Assembly (NCBI GenBank): GCA_041688015.1
Contig: JBDNIY010000016.1
Span: 178,438 to 242,437, forward strand
DNA from: Parvibaculum sp041688015
GTDB lineage: Bacteria; Pseudomonadota; Alphaproteobacteria; Parvibaculales; Parvibaculaceae
Direction: 5' to 3'
Length of the DNA stretch: 64,000 bases
A program made the translations under genes and the position numbers. Each line of letters starts with the position of its first letter. Positions within the stretch are counted from its first letter, which is position 1. A model generated the notes under the pieces. It ran no database searches. It saw only the letters and a list, made by a program, of their open reading frames with translations, and was not told the DNA's origin. Shown piece by piece: positions 38,843-48,067 of this stretch.

Positions 38843-39505
38843 ATGACCCTCGCCCCTACACTTCGCAACGTCTTGCCCTCGCTTGCTGTTGCTCTCACTC
38901 TTGCAGTTGGCACTCTTGCAGTTGGATGCCTCACCTTCAGCACAGCCGCATCTGCCAACGATCAGGCCGCGGAGGCTTTCGTCAATGATGTCTCCACACG
39001 TGCCATCGCCATCATCAGCGACAAGAGCGCCGACAGCAAAGAGCGTGAGGCTGCCTTCGGTAAAATGCTCGACGAAACCGCTGACATGAAAAAAATCGCC
39101 GCCTTCGCATTGGGTCAGTATGTTCGCCTGCCCACGCCGGAACAAAAGGCCGAGTATCTCGACCTAGTTCGCAATTTCGTGGTCAAGGTCTACGTCACCC
39201 GCCTGTCTGATTATCACAACGAGAAACTCGTCATCACAGGGTCGCAGCCCAAGGGGTCCAATCAGGCCATCGTCAATAGCCAGATCAATTTCACCAACGG
39301 GCGCGAGCCTGTCACGGTTACATGGTGGCTCGTCAAGGAACCAAGCGGCAGCTACAAGATATTCGACGTCAATGTCGTTGGCATCTGGCTGGCGCAAGAA
39401 CAGCGCTCCGCCTTTACATCGGTGATCACCAATCATGGCGGCAAGTTTTCCGCCCTGCTCGACCATCTGAAAGCGCAGATCGCATCAGCCAACAAAAGCA
39501 ACTAG
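38843..39505 (+). CDS. mlaC: MlaC (Ttg2D) periplasmic phospholipid-binding protein
   Basis: A 220-residue secreted protein. The ATG at 38843 has AGGAGG upstream and opens a Sec signal peptide that ends near TAASAND; an earlier in-frame ATG at 38795 would give an unlikely charged extension. The mature part has FALGQYVRLPTPEQKAEYLDLVRNFV and QINFTNGREPVTVTWWL, then YKIFDVNVVGIWL, as in the MlaC/Tol-Pal-independent ABC substrate-binding family. It shuttles lipid between MlaA and the inner-membrane complex. Confidence 0.92.
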   Translation: MTLAPTLRNVLPSLAVALTLAVGTLAVGCLTFSTAASANDQAAEAFVNDVSTRAIAIISDKSADSKEREAAFGKMLDETADMKKIAAFALGQYVRLPTPEQKAEYLDLVRNFVVKVYVTRLSDYHNEKLVITGSQPKGSNQAIVNSQINFTNGREPVTVTWWLVKEPSGSYKIFDVNVVGIWLAQEQRSAFTSVITNHGGKFSALLDHLKAQIASANKSN

Positions 39506-39523
39506 GCTTTGACCAAGGCTAAG

Positions 39524-39557
39524 AAAAACGGCGCGGGATCAATCCCGCGCCGTTTTT
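39524..39557. terminator. Bidirectional terminator between mlaC and ettA
   Basis: A perfect 15-pair inverted repeat (39524-39538 with 39543-39557) with a four-base loop. The outer five pairs are A/T, so a T run follows the GC stem on both strands. It lies between the convergent stops of mlaC and ettA and can end both transcripts. Confidence 0.93.
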
Positions 39558-39579
39558 GTATGGCCGTATCACATTGCCT

Positions 39580-41235
39580 CTAGCGGCTGAAGCGCTTGTA
39601 CTTAATGCGATGCGGCACTTCCGCCGCCGCACCTAGACGGCTTTTACGGTCCGCCTCATATTCAGCATAGTTACCCTCAAACCATTCAACATGGCTGTCG
39701 CCCTCAAAGGCAAGCATATGCGTGGCGATACGATCCAAGAACCAGCGGTCATGGCTGATAACAATGGCGCAACCGGCAAAGGCCACCAGCGCATCTTCAA
39801 GCGCGCGCAACGTATCGACGTCGAGATCGTTGGTCGGTTCGTCGAGGAGAAGCAAGTTTGCGCCCGACTTCAGCATCTTGGCTAAATGCACACGGTTGCG
39901 TTCGCCGCCTGACAGCTGCCCGACTTTTTTCTGCTGGTCACTGCCCTTAAAATTAAAGGCCCCGACATAGGCACGACTTGGCATGGTGGTCTTGCCGAGC
40001 TCAATAATATCCGTCCCACCTGAGATTTCTTCCCAGACTGTTTTCGTCGGTGTCAGGTCATCGCGGCTCTGATCGACATACCCCATGGTCACGGTATCAC
40101 CGATCTTGAGCGTGCCCTCGTCAGGCGTATCAAGCCCCGTCAACATACGAAACAGCGTTGTCTTGCCCGCGCCGTTAGGCCCAATGATGCCGACAATGCC
40201 ACCCGGTGGAAGTTGGAACGACAAGTTTTCAATCAACAACCGGTCGCCAAATGCTTTGGAGAGCCCATTTGCTTCCACCACCGTACCGCCAAGGCGTGGG
40301 CCCGCCGGAATGACGATCTGGGCCTTGCCATCTTGCTGCCTGCCCGCCTCGGCGAGCAGTTCGTCATAGGCCCGCACACGCGCCTTGCTCTTGGCTTGGC
40401 GCGCTTTGGGGCTCTGCCGGATCCATTCAAGTTCGCGTGCCAGCGTGCGCTGCACAGATTCATCTTGGCGACCTTCTTGTTCCAGACGCTTAGACTTCTG
40501 CTCCAGCCACGACGAATAGTTGCCTTCATAGGGAATGCCCGAGCCGCGATCGAGTTCCAAAATCCAGCCCGTCACATTGTCGAGAAAATAGCGGTCATGC
40601 GTGACCAGCACGACGGTTCCGCCATATTCCTTCAGATAATTCTGCAACCAGGCAACGGACTCCGCGTCGAGATGGTTGGTCGGTTCATCGAGCAGCAGCA
40701 GGTCAGGCGCGGCCAGCAACAACTGGCACAATGCCACGCGCCGCTTTTCACCGCCTGATAGCTTCGACACATCGGCAGCCCCGTCGGGACAGCGCAGCGC
40801 ATCCATGGCCATCTCGACCTGACTATCGAGATCCCAGAGGTTCTGCGCATCAATGATATCTTGAAGTTTGGCCATCTCGTCGGCCGTCTCGTCGGAATAA
40901 TTCATGGCGACTTCGTTGTAACGGTCGATCAGCGCCTTCTTCTCTTTGGCGCCTTCCATCACATTGCCCAGCACGTCCTTGGTGGGATCAAGCTCAGGTT
41001 CTTGCGCAAGATAGCCGATCTTGGCGCTTTCGGCTGCCCAGGCTTCGCCCGTATGGTCCGTGTCGAGGCCCGCCATAATCTTGAGCAAAGTCGATTTGCC
41101 CGCGCCGTTCAGGCCGACAACGCCGATCTTGACGCCCGGAAGAAAAGACAAGCGAATGTCCTTCAGGACCTGCTTGCCGCCCGGATAGGTCTTGGACAAT
41201 CGATCCATGACATACACATATTGATAGGAAGCCAT
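39580..41235 (-). CDS. ettA: Energy-dependent translational throttle protein EttA (ABC-F)
   Basis: Ribosome-associated ABC-F ATPase (551 aa) without membrane segments. Two nucleotide-binding domains carry Walker A motifs GLNGAGKSTLLK and GPNGAGKTTLFR, signatures LSGGEKRRVAL and LSGGERNRVHL, and LLLDEPTNHLD and LLLDEPTNDLD. The linker holds the Arg/Lys-rich P-site-tRNA interaction segment (RQAKSKARVRAYDELLAE). EttA gates the first steps of elongation according to ATP/ADP. Confidence 0.95.
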   Translation of the reverse strand: MASYQYVYVMDRLSKTYPGGKQVLKDIRLSFLPGVKIGVVGLNGAGKSTLLKIMAGLDTDHTGEAWAAESAKIGYLAQEPELDPTKDVLGNVMEGAKEKKALIDRYNEVAMNYSDETADEMAKLQDIIDAQNLWDLDSQVEMAMDALRCPDGAADVSKLSGGEKRRVALCQLLLAAPDLLLLDEPTNHLDAESVAWLQNYLKEYGGTVVLVTHDRYFLDNVTGWILELDRGSGIPYEGNYSSWLEQKSKRLEQEGRQDESVQRTLARELEWIRQSPKARQAKSKARVRAYDELLAEAGRQQDGKAQIVIPAGPRLGGTVVEANGLSKAFGDRLLIENLSFQLPPGGIVGIIGPNGAGKTTLFRMLTGLDTPDEGTLKIGDTVTMGYVDQSRDDLTPTKTVWEEISGGTDIIELGKTTMPSRAYVGAFNFKGSDQQKKVGQLSGGERNRVHLAKMLKSGANLLLLDEPTNDLDVDTLRALEDALVAFAGCAIVISHDRWFLDRIATHMLAFEGDSHVEWFEGNYAEYEADRKSRLGAAAEVPHRIKYKRFSR

Positions 41236-41384
41236 GCGCCGCTCTCTCTCGAATATCGGTGAATTGATGAATGGCCACTTCTAGCGGATCAGACCTCACG
41301 CGGCAATGCGGCTTCCCGCACCTGCGCTATCCCTGCTAAGGTGGCACTCTAGCGGACAGTCACCCAGCCGCCCAGAGAACCCCC

Positions 41385-42419
41385 ATGACTGCTCCGACAG
41401 CCTTCCCCGCCGTCCAGACCCGCCATTTCGACACGATTGCGCTGGTCATGACCGGGTTAGCCCTTTACGGCGTGCTGTGGCTCGGCCTTCTCCCTGCCTT
41501 TCTTGCTGGCGTGCTGGTGTACGAACTCGTCTATGTCGTCGCTTCGCTACTGCGCTCACGCGGCCTTTCGCAGCGCGCGAGCAAGGCCATCGCACTGGCA
41601 CTGCTGTCCGTCGCCCTCATTTTGCTCTTTGCGGCTGCGGCGGCGGGCCTTACTTCGCTTCTTACGGACAGTTCAGACAACGTCGTCATTTTACTCCGCA
41701 AAATGGCCGATGTGGTGCAGGCGTCCAAGAGCTATCTGCCTGCATGGGCTCATGGTTACGTGCCCGCCAGCGCCGCTGACTGGCAGGCTCAGGCCTCGCA
41801 ATGGTTGCGTGCCAACGCAGGCGCCCTGCAAAGCCTCGGTGAAAACTTCGGCCGTATCCTCTTTCATATTGTTGTCGGCGCTGTGGTGGGTGGGCTCGCC
41901 GCGCTTGGTCCCTCGGCGGAATATCCCGCCCACTTACCCCCCTTGCGTGGTGCGCTCCTTGCCCGCGCGCAACGGCTCGGCACATCGTTTCGCCGTGTCG
42001 TCTTCGCGCAGCTTCGCATCTCTGCCCTCAACACCATTCTGACGGGTTTCTATCTCTCCATCATTCTGCCCACGCTTGGCATCCACCTACCCTTCGTCAA
42101 AACCATGATCGCCGTCACTTTCATTGTCGGGCTGCTCCCCGTCATCGGCAATCTGATTTCAAATACGATCATTGTCGTGCTCAGCCTCGGCGTATCAGCC
42201 TATGCGGCCATCGGCTCACTGGTCTTTTTGGTACTGATCCACAAGCTCGAATATTTCGTCAATGCCCGTATCATCGGCTCACAAATCCGCTCACGCGCCT
42301 GGGAACTTCTGGTCGCCATGCTGGTCATGGAAGCCTGGTTTGGTGTACCGGGCATTATCGCTGCGCCGATCTACTATTCCTATATCAAGGACGAATTGTC
42401 AGTGCGTGGACTGATCTAG
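41385..42419 (+). CDS. AI-2E family transporter (permease)
   Basis: A 344-residue membrane protein with about seven hydrophobic helices. Family marks are the N-terminal paired helices (ALVMTGLALYGVLWLGLLPAFL), the glycine-rich VVGAVVGGLAALGP, and FVKTMIAVTFIVGLLPVIGNLISN. Family members include AI-2 exporters and sodium/proton antiporters, so the substrate is open. It converges with the MFS gene, with stops overlapping by 4 bases. Confidence 0.8.
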   Translation: MTAPTAFPAVQTRHFDTIALVMTGLALYGVLWLGLLPAFLAGVLVYELVYVVASLLRSRGLSQRASKAIALALLSVALILLFAAAAAGLTSLLTDSSDNVVILLRKMADVVQASKSYLPAWAHGYVPASAADWQAQASQWLRANAGALQSLGENFGRILFHIVVGAVVGGLAALGPSAEYPAHLPPLRGALLARAQRLGTSFRRVVFAQLRISALNTILTGFYLSIILPTLGIHLPFVKTMIAVTFIVGLLPVIGNLISNTIIVVLSLGVSAYAAIGSLVFLVLIHKLEYFVNARIIGSQIRSRAWELLVAMLVMEAWFGVPGIIAAPIYYSYIKDELSVRGLI

Positions 42420-43807
42420 TCAAAGGCGCGCGACGACAACCGCCACGCTGCAGCAACGCCCAGCATCGCGACGGGCACAAAAGCCGCAAACAGCCAAAAG
42501 CTGGCGCGCTCGGCTGTGACCGCATCAATCCCGTGGGTAAAGCCTAAAAAATTCGCAATGACACCTGCGCCCGCTGCACCAGCGGCATAGCCGATCAACT
42601 GCATGGTCGGCACGGCGGCGGACGCCAGCGAGCGTTCTTCCTCCGGCACGGACAGAATAATCCGTCTTGTGATGAACGACCAAGAAAGCCCAAATCCTCC
42701 GCCAAGAAAAACAGACGACACGCCAATGGCAGCGAGCGGTCCTGAATGCATGGTAAAAGCAAACAAGACAGTGGCAACAAGCACACTCAGCGCGCCGATC
42801 TTGAGGAAGATACCTTCCCAATGCACACCCAGCCCCGCGACGCATAGCGCTGAAACGGTCCAAGACATAGACTCAATGGCAAGCACATAGCCCGCAACCA
42901 AAGGCGACGTGCCAAAGAGCGCCTGCATAATGGCAGGGCCATAAACAGAAAAGCCAATAGCGGCCGTGGACATGGCGAAGATCATGGCATAGCCCGATCC
43001 CGCCGCACTCATTAGATGACGACTGGCGCGCGGCAACAAGGATGTAACAGCGCTCGCATCCGACCAGACGAAAAGTGCAAGCAACGCCAGGCCAAAAACC
43101 CCAAGGGCTAGCGCGCGCCACAGGTCCGTCACCAATCCCGCCGCTGCAATTAAAACGATGCCGACGCTCAGCAACACAAGCTGGCGCAATGGCAGATGCC
43201 CCTCGCCTGATGTCGGACGCGCCGCTGGAAGCAGAAAGTAGGCTGCTAAAGCAAACCCAACACCTTGGCCGGCAAAGACCCAGAACGCCCAGCGCCAAAG
43301 GCCCGCCTCAGCGAACAATCCACCGATGAGCGGGCTTAACAGCGTCGCCCCGCCCCAAACTGCTGAAACCGATGCCAGCACGCGCGCCCACATCTCCGGT
43401 GGAAAGACAGAACTGATCGCCACATAACAAAGCCCGACGACCCACCCCGCACCGATACCCTGCAACAAGCGGCCAACAAGAAACACCGCAATGTCGCCGG
43501 CCATCGCGCTTACAATGCAGCCTATGACATAGACAACCGCCGCCAGCACCATGCCGAGACGCAAGCCCACACGCAGCGACATCTGCCCCGCGCTAGCGCC
43601 TGCCAAAATGGCACCCAGAATGAACCCCGCAATCGTCCATGCGAAATAGGCATAGCCGCCAATTTCGGCAGCCACACTCGGCATGATTGTTGCGGTCATC
43701 AAACTGTCGGCGGCATTAAGCCATATGCCAAGACAAATCAGGGCAAAGCGCGTCCAACGACCGTCGACCAGCAATTGACCCCAGCCACCCTTCTCCGCTG
43801 TGCTCAT
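42416..43807 (-). CDS. MFS transporter
   Basis: A 463-residue permease with about 12-14 membrane helices. The loop motif between helices 2 and 3 is seen in AGQMSLRVGLRLGMVLAAV, and motif C-like GAGWVVGLCYVAISS follows. The ATG at 43807 is preferred over a TTG at 43906, which would give an unlikely hydrophilic extension and lie against a strong hairpin. It lies downstream of the P450 gene on the same strand; a role in uptake or export of the P450 substrate is possible but unsupported. Confidence 0.85.
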   Translation of the reverse strand: MSTAEKGGWGQLLVDGRWTRFALICLGIWLNAADSLMTATIMPSVAAEIGGYAYFAWTIAGFILGAILAGASAGQMSLRVGLRLGMVLAAVVYVIGCIVSAMAGDIAVFLVGRLLQGIGAGWVVGLCYVAISSVFPPEMWARVLASVSAVWGGATLLSPLIGGLFAEAGLWRWAFWVFAGQGVGFALAAYFLLPAARPTSGEGHLPLRQLVLLSVGIVLIAAAGLVTDLWRALALGVFGLALLALFVWSDASAVTSLLPRASRHLMSAAGSGYAMIFAMSTAAIGFSVYGPAIMQALFGTSPLVAGYVLAIESMSWTVSALCVAGLGVHWEGIFLKIGALSVLVATVLFAFTMHSGPLAAIGVSSVFLGGGFGLSWSFITRRIILSVPEEERSLASAAVPTMQLIGYAAGAAGAGVIANFLGFTHGIDAVTAERASFWLFAAFVPVAMLGVAAAWRLSSRAFD

Positions 43808-43906
43808 TTCAACAACATGATTTTGTAAGTTTGTGGCATTGCGCACCGCTTGATCAATAGCCGTTGATGCGTGCGTAGCGGTCGCGATGATAGGTCTGAC
43901 TGCCAA

Positions 43907-43939
43907 CTACGGCCTCGCCGAATGTCGGCGAGGCCGTAG
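43907..43939 (-). terminator. Terminator-like hairpin after the P450 gene
   Basis: A perfect 15-pair, GC-rich inverted repeat (43907-43921 with 43925-43939) around a three-base loop. It lies 23 bases past the P450 stop. No long T run follows on the minus strand, so it may be an inefficient terminator or an RNA-stabilising stem. Confidence 0.55.
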
Positions 43940-43961
43940 AGCCGGAGCAATCGTTGGCTCA

Positions 43962-45242
43962 TCAATGGCGTTTAGGAATGATAACCGACATGGTTTCATA
44001 GCCCCGCACAAAAGTCGAATAGCTGCGCTTGGGGGGCGCCGTCACGATGATCTCGGGGAAGCGCTTCAAGATTTCTTCCCACACAATCGTCAGCTGCAAC
44101 TCGGCCAGTCGATTTCCCACACAACGATGAATGCCAAAGCCAAACGAGATATGCTGGCGTGGGCGCGGACGGTCAATGATGTAGTCGTTGGGCCGCTCAA
44201 TCACTTCGTCGTCTCGATTGCCCGACACATACCACATCACCACCTTGTCGCCCTTGTGGATCTGTTTGCCTTGGAGTTCGATGTCTTCTGTCGCCGTGCG
44301 CCGCATGTGAGCCAGGGGCGTCTGCCAACGGATCGTTTCCGACACCATGGATGGGATAAGGCTTGAGTCATTTTTCAGCTTAGCGAATTGATCCGGGTTT
44401 TGATTGAGGGCCAATATCGAGCCGGAGATCGTGTTGCGTGTCGTGTCATTACCACCAACCGTCAGCAACACCACATTGCCGAAAAACTCCCGCTGATCCA
44501 TGTTCCGTGTTTCAGGATTGTGGGCGAGCATGGAGATCAGATCGCCATGTGGCTCTGCATTGACCTTCTTGTTCCAAAGCTCCGTGAAATAGGCCGAATA
44601 TTCGCCAAGGATCTCCATCCGGTGATCGAGCGATTCGACCAACCCGCCCGGCATCGGCGCGGCGGTCACAACGTCGGACCAATAGGTGATCTTGCGGCGA
44701 TCTTCCTGCGGCGCATCAAAAAGAGTTGCCAGCGTCATCGCCGTCAATTCCTTGGACACAAGATCAACCCAGTCGAACTCAACACCGATAGGCAGAGCAT
44801 CAAGAATCCCCGCCGCGCGTTCACGAATTTGCGGCGCGCTAATCGCCAGCGCAGAGGGTGCAACAGCGGGGCTCACCACCTTGCGCTGCACATCATGGCG
44901 GGGTGGGTCCATGGCAATGAACATGGGAAGCGGCTCAATGTTTTGTGTGCCGCCGCCAATGGTGATGCCACCATGGCGATAGTCCGACGAGAACACCTGA
45001 TGGTTGGTGTCAACCGCCATGATGTCGTTATATTTGGTGACCGACCAATAGGGGCCAAAGTCGCTCTCGGCGGTGAAATGCACAGGGTCTTCGCGGCGCA
45101 AGCGCTCGAAATAGGGCCAGATCGCATCGGCCTGAAACAGGCCCGGCTGCGCAGGGTTCATGGCCTCCAGTGGGACGGAATAGGCTGCGTCCCGCGCCGC
45201 GCTATTTTCTGCCGAACTGTGTTTTGCCAATACTTCACTCAT
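43962..45242 (-). CDS. Cytochrome P450, CYP153-type alkane hydroxylase
   Basis: Soluble bacterial P450 (426 aa). I-helix LTVGGNDTTRNTISGS, the K-helix ETIRWQTPLAHMRRTA, and the heme-ligand loop HISFGFGIHRCVGNRLAELQ are complete. Stretches such as MFIAMDPPRHDVQRKVVSP and KVVMWYVSGNRDDEVI match CYP153 enzymes, which hydroxylate terminal carbons of alkanes and fatty acids. The ATG at 45242 has GAGGAG upstream. Redox partners (ferredoxin, reductase) are not adjacent. A TetR regulator lies upstream on the same strand. Confidence 0.9.
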   Translation of the reverse strand: MSEVLAKHSSAENSAARDAAYSVPLEAMNPAQPGLFQADAIWPYFERLRREDPVHFTAESDFGPYWSVTKYNDIMAVDTNHQVFSSDYRHGGITIGGGTQNIEPLPMFIAMDPPRHDVQRKVVSPAVAPSALAISAPQIRERAAGILDALPIGVEFDWVDLVSKELTAMTLATLFDAPQEDRRKITYWSDVVTAAPMPGGLVESLDHRMEILGEYSAYFTELWNKKVNAEPHGDLISMLAHNPETRNMDQREFFGNVVLLTVGGNDTTRNTISGSILALNQNPDQFAKLKNDSSLIPSMVSETIRWQTPLAHMRRTATEDIELQGKQIHKGDKVVMWYVSGNRDDEVIERPNDYIIDRPRPRQHISFGFGIHRCVGNRLAELQLTIVWEEILKRFPEIIVTAPPKRSYSTFVRGYETMSVIIPKRH

Positions 45243-45345
45243 AGCCAATCTCCTCGGGCCCTCTACATGACGAATTTAGAGGGATTTAAGGCCTTCGAAC
45301 AGCGTTCTACAACACATTCCATAGGGCCAAACGGCAAGCCCCTGC

Positions 45346-45933
45346 CTATTCAGGATGGTTCAGCAAATAGGAAATGCCAGCAAACAGCTTGGCGCTGATT
45401 TCTGGCGGTTGTATGCCATCGGGATAGGACGACCTGATCGCCGCGATGCCGCGCCCCAACGCCCAAAGCGCAAGGGCAACATTGGCCTTTTGCGGCGGCG
45501 GTATCCGGGGGTCCTTCTCAACGGCTGCTTGATAGACCAGCAGAACCTTGTTCTCCGCGTCGCGCAAAGCCTCGTGATTGGCCAACAAGCGCTCATTAAA
45601 CATCAGAGAAAACAAGGCTGGCTGCTTCTCCGCAAAATCAAAATAGGCTCTCGCGCAGGCCTGCATCGGCGAAGTGAATTCCGGCTTGCCTTGAAACACA
45701 TTGATGTGGCGATGAAGATCGGAAAAACCCAATATGGCGAGGTTCACCAAAAGATCATCCTTGTTGGCGAAATAGTGATAGATCGAGGCAATCCCGACCC
45801 CGGCATTTTCCGCGATAGCCCTGAGGCTGAGTTCGTCCACGCCACGCTGAGCCAGGATTTTCGAAGCCGCCGCCAGCGCCCTAGACCTGACGCTGCTGAT
45901 CTCCGTTGAGCCGGTTTCCCTAGTGGGTTCCAT
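45346..45933 (-). CDS. TetR-family transcriptional regulator
   Basis: A 195-residue regulator. The N-terminal helix-turn-helix is ALAAASKILAQRGVDELSLRAIAENAGVGIASIYHYFANKDDLL. The C-terminal ligand domain is variable (PMQACARAYFDFAEKQPALFSLMF). It precedes the P450 gene on the same strand by about 100 bases and follows the broken SnoaL-like gene; control of the P450 is the simplest guess. The ligand is unknown. Confidence 0.9.
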   Translation of the reverse strand: MEPTRETGSTEISSVRSRALAAASKILAQRGVDELSLRAIAENAGVGIASIYHYFANKDDLLVNLAILGFSDLHRHINVFQGKPEFTSPMQACARAYFDFAEKQPALFSLMFNERLLANHEALRDAENKVLLVYQAAVEKDPRIPPPQKANVALALWALGRGIAAIRSSYPDGIQPPEISAKLFAGISYLLNHPE

Positions 45934-45952
45934 ATTGAAGATCGCTCCTGCG

Positions 45953-46385
45953 TCACATCAGTCCAAACTGCCTCATGACCGCAGTTTGATCGAAATACGG
46001 GCGTTCGCAAATGATCTTGTCCGACCCCGCTGCAAACTCGAATGTGGCCGCCATACGCACCCGAAAACTCTTGCCTGTTGGTTTAATGATGCTCTTGCCA
46101 TTGCGCAATGGACCTAGATGCGTCCCCAGCAACCAGAACTCGACATGAACTGTTTCATTGTCACCCGCCGCAATGGAAATGATCTCATTCGACTGGTCGA
46201 GAAACAGCGTGCGCGAAGCGGCAAAATAGCCGCGCACGGCCTCTTCGCCGTCAAACACGGCGCCTGTTCCATACATCTCATAGCGGGGATGCGCGGGTCG
46301 CGATCACCGCATCCCAATCCGATACGCATTCCAACGCCATATGATCGCGCACTGTCGCCAAGCGCCTCTCGGTTAGATCATTCAT
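45953..46385 (-). pseudogene. SnoaL/NTF2-like protein, frameshifted
   Basis: The start at 46385 gives MNDLTERRLATVRDHMALE and runs into a stop after about 33 codons. In another frame the same protein continues as HPRYEMYGTGAVFDGEEAVRGYF and onward to the stop at 45953. One extra base near 46292 accounts for the break, since removing it joins the two parts into one 143-residue SnoaL-like polyketide-cyclase/NTF2-fold protein. Either a real recent mutation or a sequencing error. It lies just upstream of the tetR gene. Confidence 0.7.
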
Positions 46386-46814
46386 GCATCTGTTTTCGTT
46401 ATAACTTGCTCCTGTAAGCCTCTGCGCTTGCTGTCATTCATGTCGCAAATGGAGTTCGTTCCACCCCAATCAACATAAAGCCAAGGACCGACGCGCCGCA
46501 CATTGATCTATTGATCCATGGCCATGTGAAGTGCGTGGTGGTGGACGCAGTCGTCTGCGCACCGGTCTCATCACCTGATAAGCCTGTTATTTCGCGTTTT
46601 TGCCTTCAAAACAGGTCTCTGGGACTGCGTCACGCACGTATGGCGCGCAAAAATATTTTGATTTCATAGACTTATGAGATTTCCAAAGGTGTCGAATAAT
46701 AGGATCAAAATCCGCGGTATCAGGACGGTATCAGGACGGTATCAGGTGCGATGTTGCCTGTTTCGCGGAGCCCTCATGCTAACCTAATTACGTCTCAATA
46801 TCGGCCCGGCCGTA
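46386..46814. other. Intergenic region with an 11-base tandem repeat
   Basis: About 430 bases with no recognisable gene. The middle is plain, mixed-composition sequence; near the right end are three tandem copies of an 11-base unit. The region marks the end of the ordinary chromosomal genes and the start of a patch rich in broken genes. Confidence 0.5.
46716..46746. repeat. Tandem repeat GGTATCAGGAC, 2.8 copies
   Basis: The unit GGTATCAGGAC occurs at 46716-46726 and 46727-46737, followed by its first nine bases at 46738-46746, all identical. It lies about 70 bases ahead of the orphan ORF at 46815 and could be a binding array or a replication-slippage product. Confidence 0.85.
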
Positions 46815-47447
46815 ATGCCTGATTTCATGACAGGAGCTTTGTTTCACGCGATCCTGGCATGGCCCACGGTAAAAGAAGCAACCAGCTACCAAACGGTGAG
46901 CGAAGAGCTGATGGCGGGGGTGATCCGGTTGACCAAAGCGGAAGACCCTGCCCTAGCACGGTCCGTCATGGACGAATGGCCCCAGTACAATTGGCCGTCA
47001 ATCGAGGCCCGCGCGCAAAAGCCAAAGTCCGCATTGGGTTACCTCGACAAGCGGGTCACACAAAGGATGGCCGCCGCCAAAGCGGGTATTGGAAAATTAC
47101 ACGAACAACTCTTCGGCGAGCCCGCTACCTTGCCCGAAGGCATGACTTCAACCTCCATCAACCAGCTTTGCAAGCTGATCAAAACTGACGTCTCCATAGA
47201 GAATGCAGAGAACATCGAGAAGCGCGTCTGGCGTAAGTCGCTGCCGATCATTCACCTTGCGATGGCCGTACAGTTGATACTTGCGGGCAAACTAAAGGAT
47301 CGCACCAAGTTAGGGGTTGAACTGCAAGACATTGAATTCTATCGCACGGCGGTACACCTTGCGAGCTTACTTGAGCCGGTCGTTGCCGAGCACCCCGAAT
47401 TTGCCATTACAGGCGAACGGCTCACCCAAATTCGCTGGGTCGAATAG
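46815..47447 (+). CDS. Hypothetical protein, orphan
   Basis: A 210-residue ORF that I do not recognise. It begins MPDFMTGALFHAILAWPTVKEATSY and is mostly helical in composition, with many Ala, Leu, Glu and Lys residues and no membrane segment or metal motif. No clear ribosome binding site precedes the ATG at 46815. It sits in the patch of mobile-element debris, so it could be a cargo or phage-derived gene. The opposite strand is not a better candidate. Confidence 0.5.
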   Translation: MPDFMTGALFHAILAWPTVKEATSYQTVSEELMAGVIRLTKAEDPALARSVMDEWPQYNWPSIEARAQKPKSALGYLDKRVTQRMAAAKAGIGKLHEQLFGEPATLPEGMTSTSINQLCKLIKTDVSIENAENIEKRVWRKSLPIIHLAMAVQLILAGKLKDRTKLGVELQDIEFYRTAVHLASLLEPVVAEHPEFAITGERLTQIRWVE

Positions 47448-47528
47448 CCATCAATCGAACTTTGACCCTATGCCCACCAAAAAATATGTGACAAATGGTT
47501 TGTTCCCTTCCAATGAAAGGAACGATCC

Positions 47529-48067
47529 ATGTCCCAAACTTTTCCGCCGCGCCGCAACGCGCCGCTCCATACCGAATACCTCAGCGTCACGGCCCTGACG
47601 CCCATGCGGGGGCACCGCGCCAACACCCCAAATCCCAGATCCAGGCGCTCACAAAGTCGTTCAAGGTCTTTGGTCAGGTCCTACTGATCCTGATCGACGC
47701 CGAAAGCCGCATCATCTCGGGCCACGCTCAATGGGAGGTCGCCACGCGCCTCGACATGAGTGAGGTGATGGTGATCCGCATCGAGTATATGTCCGAGCCG
47801 AAGATCAAGGCGCTGATGATCGCCCTCAATCGACTGTCTGACCTTTCTACATGGGACGATGCGGCGCTGCGCACCGTTCTGCTCGACCTTCACGATCTGG
47901 AACTCGATTTCGACATCGAAGCGACCGGTTTCAATGAAATCGAAATCGAACTGCGCATCGAGAACCTTGAAGGCGATGGCGCAGCGGTCGAAGACGACAT
48001 TATTGTCGGCTCCGGACCGATTGTTACTCAGGCGGGTATAAACAGCGGGCGCAAAGTGTACCACTGA
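47529..48067 (+). pseudogene. ParB-like nuclease-domain protein, frameshifted and truncated
   Basis: The ATG at 47529 gives MSQTFPPRRNAPLHTEYLSVTALTPM and then loses the frame. From about 47620-47635 another frame continues as HPKSQIQALTKSFKVFGQVLL, then LIDAESRIISGHAQWEVATRL, which is the ParB/Srx fold with the usual GHxR-like loop (here GHAQW). The protein ends after GRKVYH where IS21-like terminal repeats begin. The ParB methylase-linked proteins of phages and plasmids are near relatives. The copy is likely dead. Confidence 0.65.
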
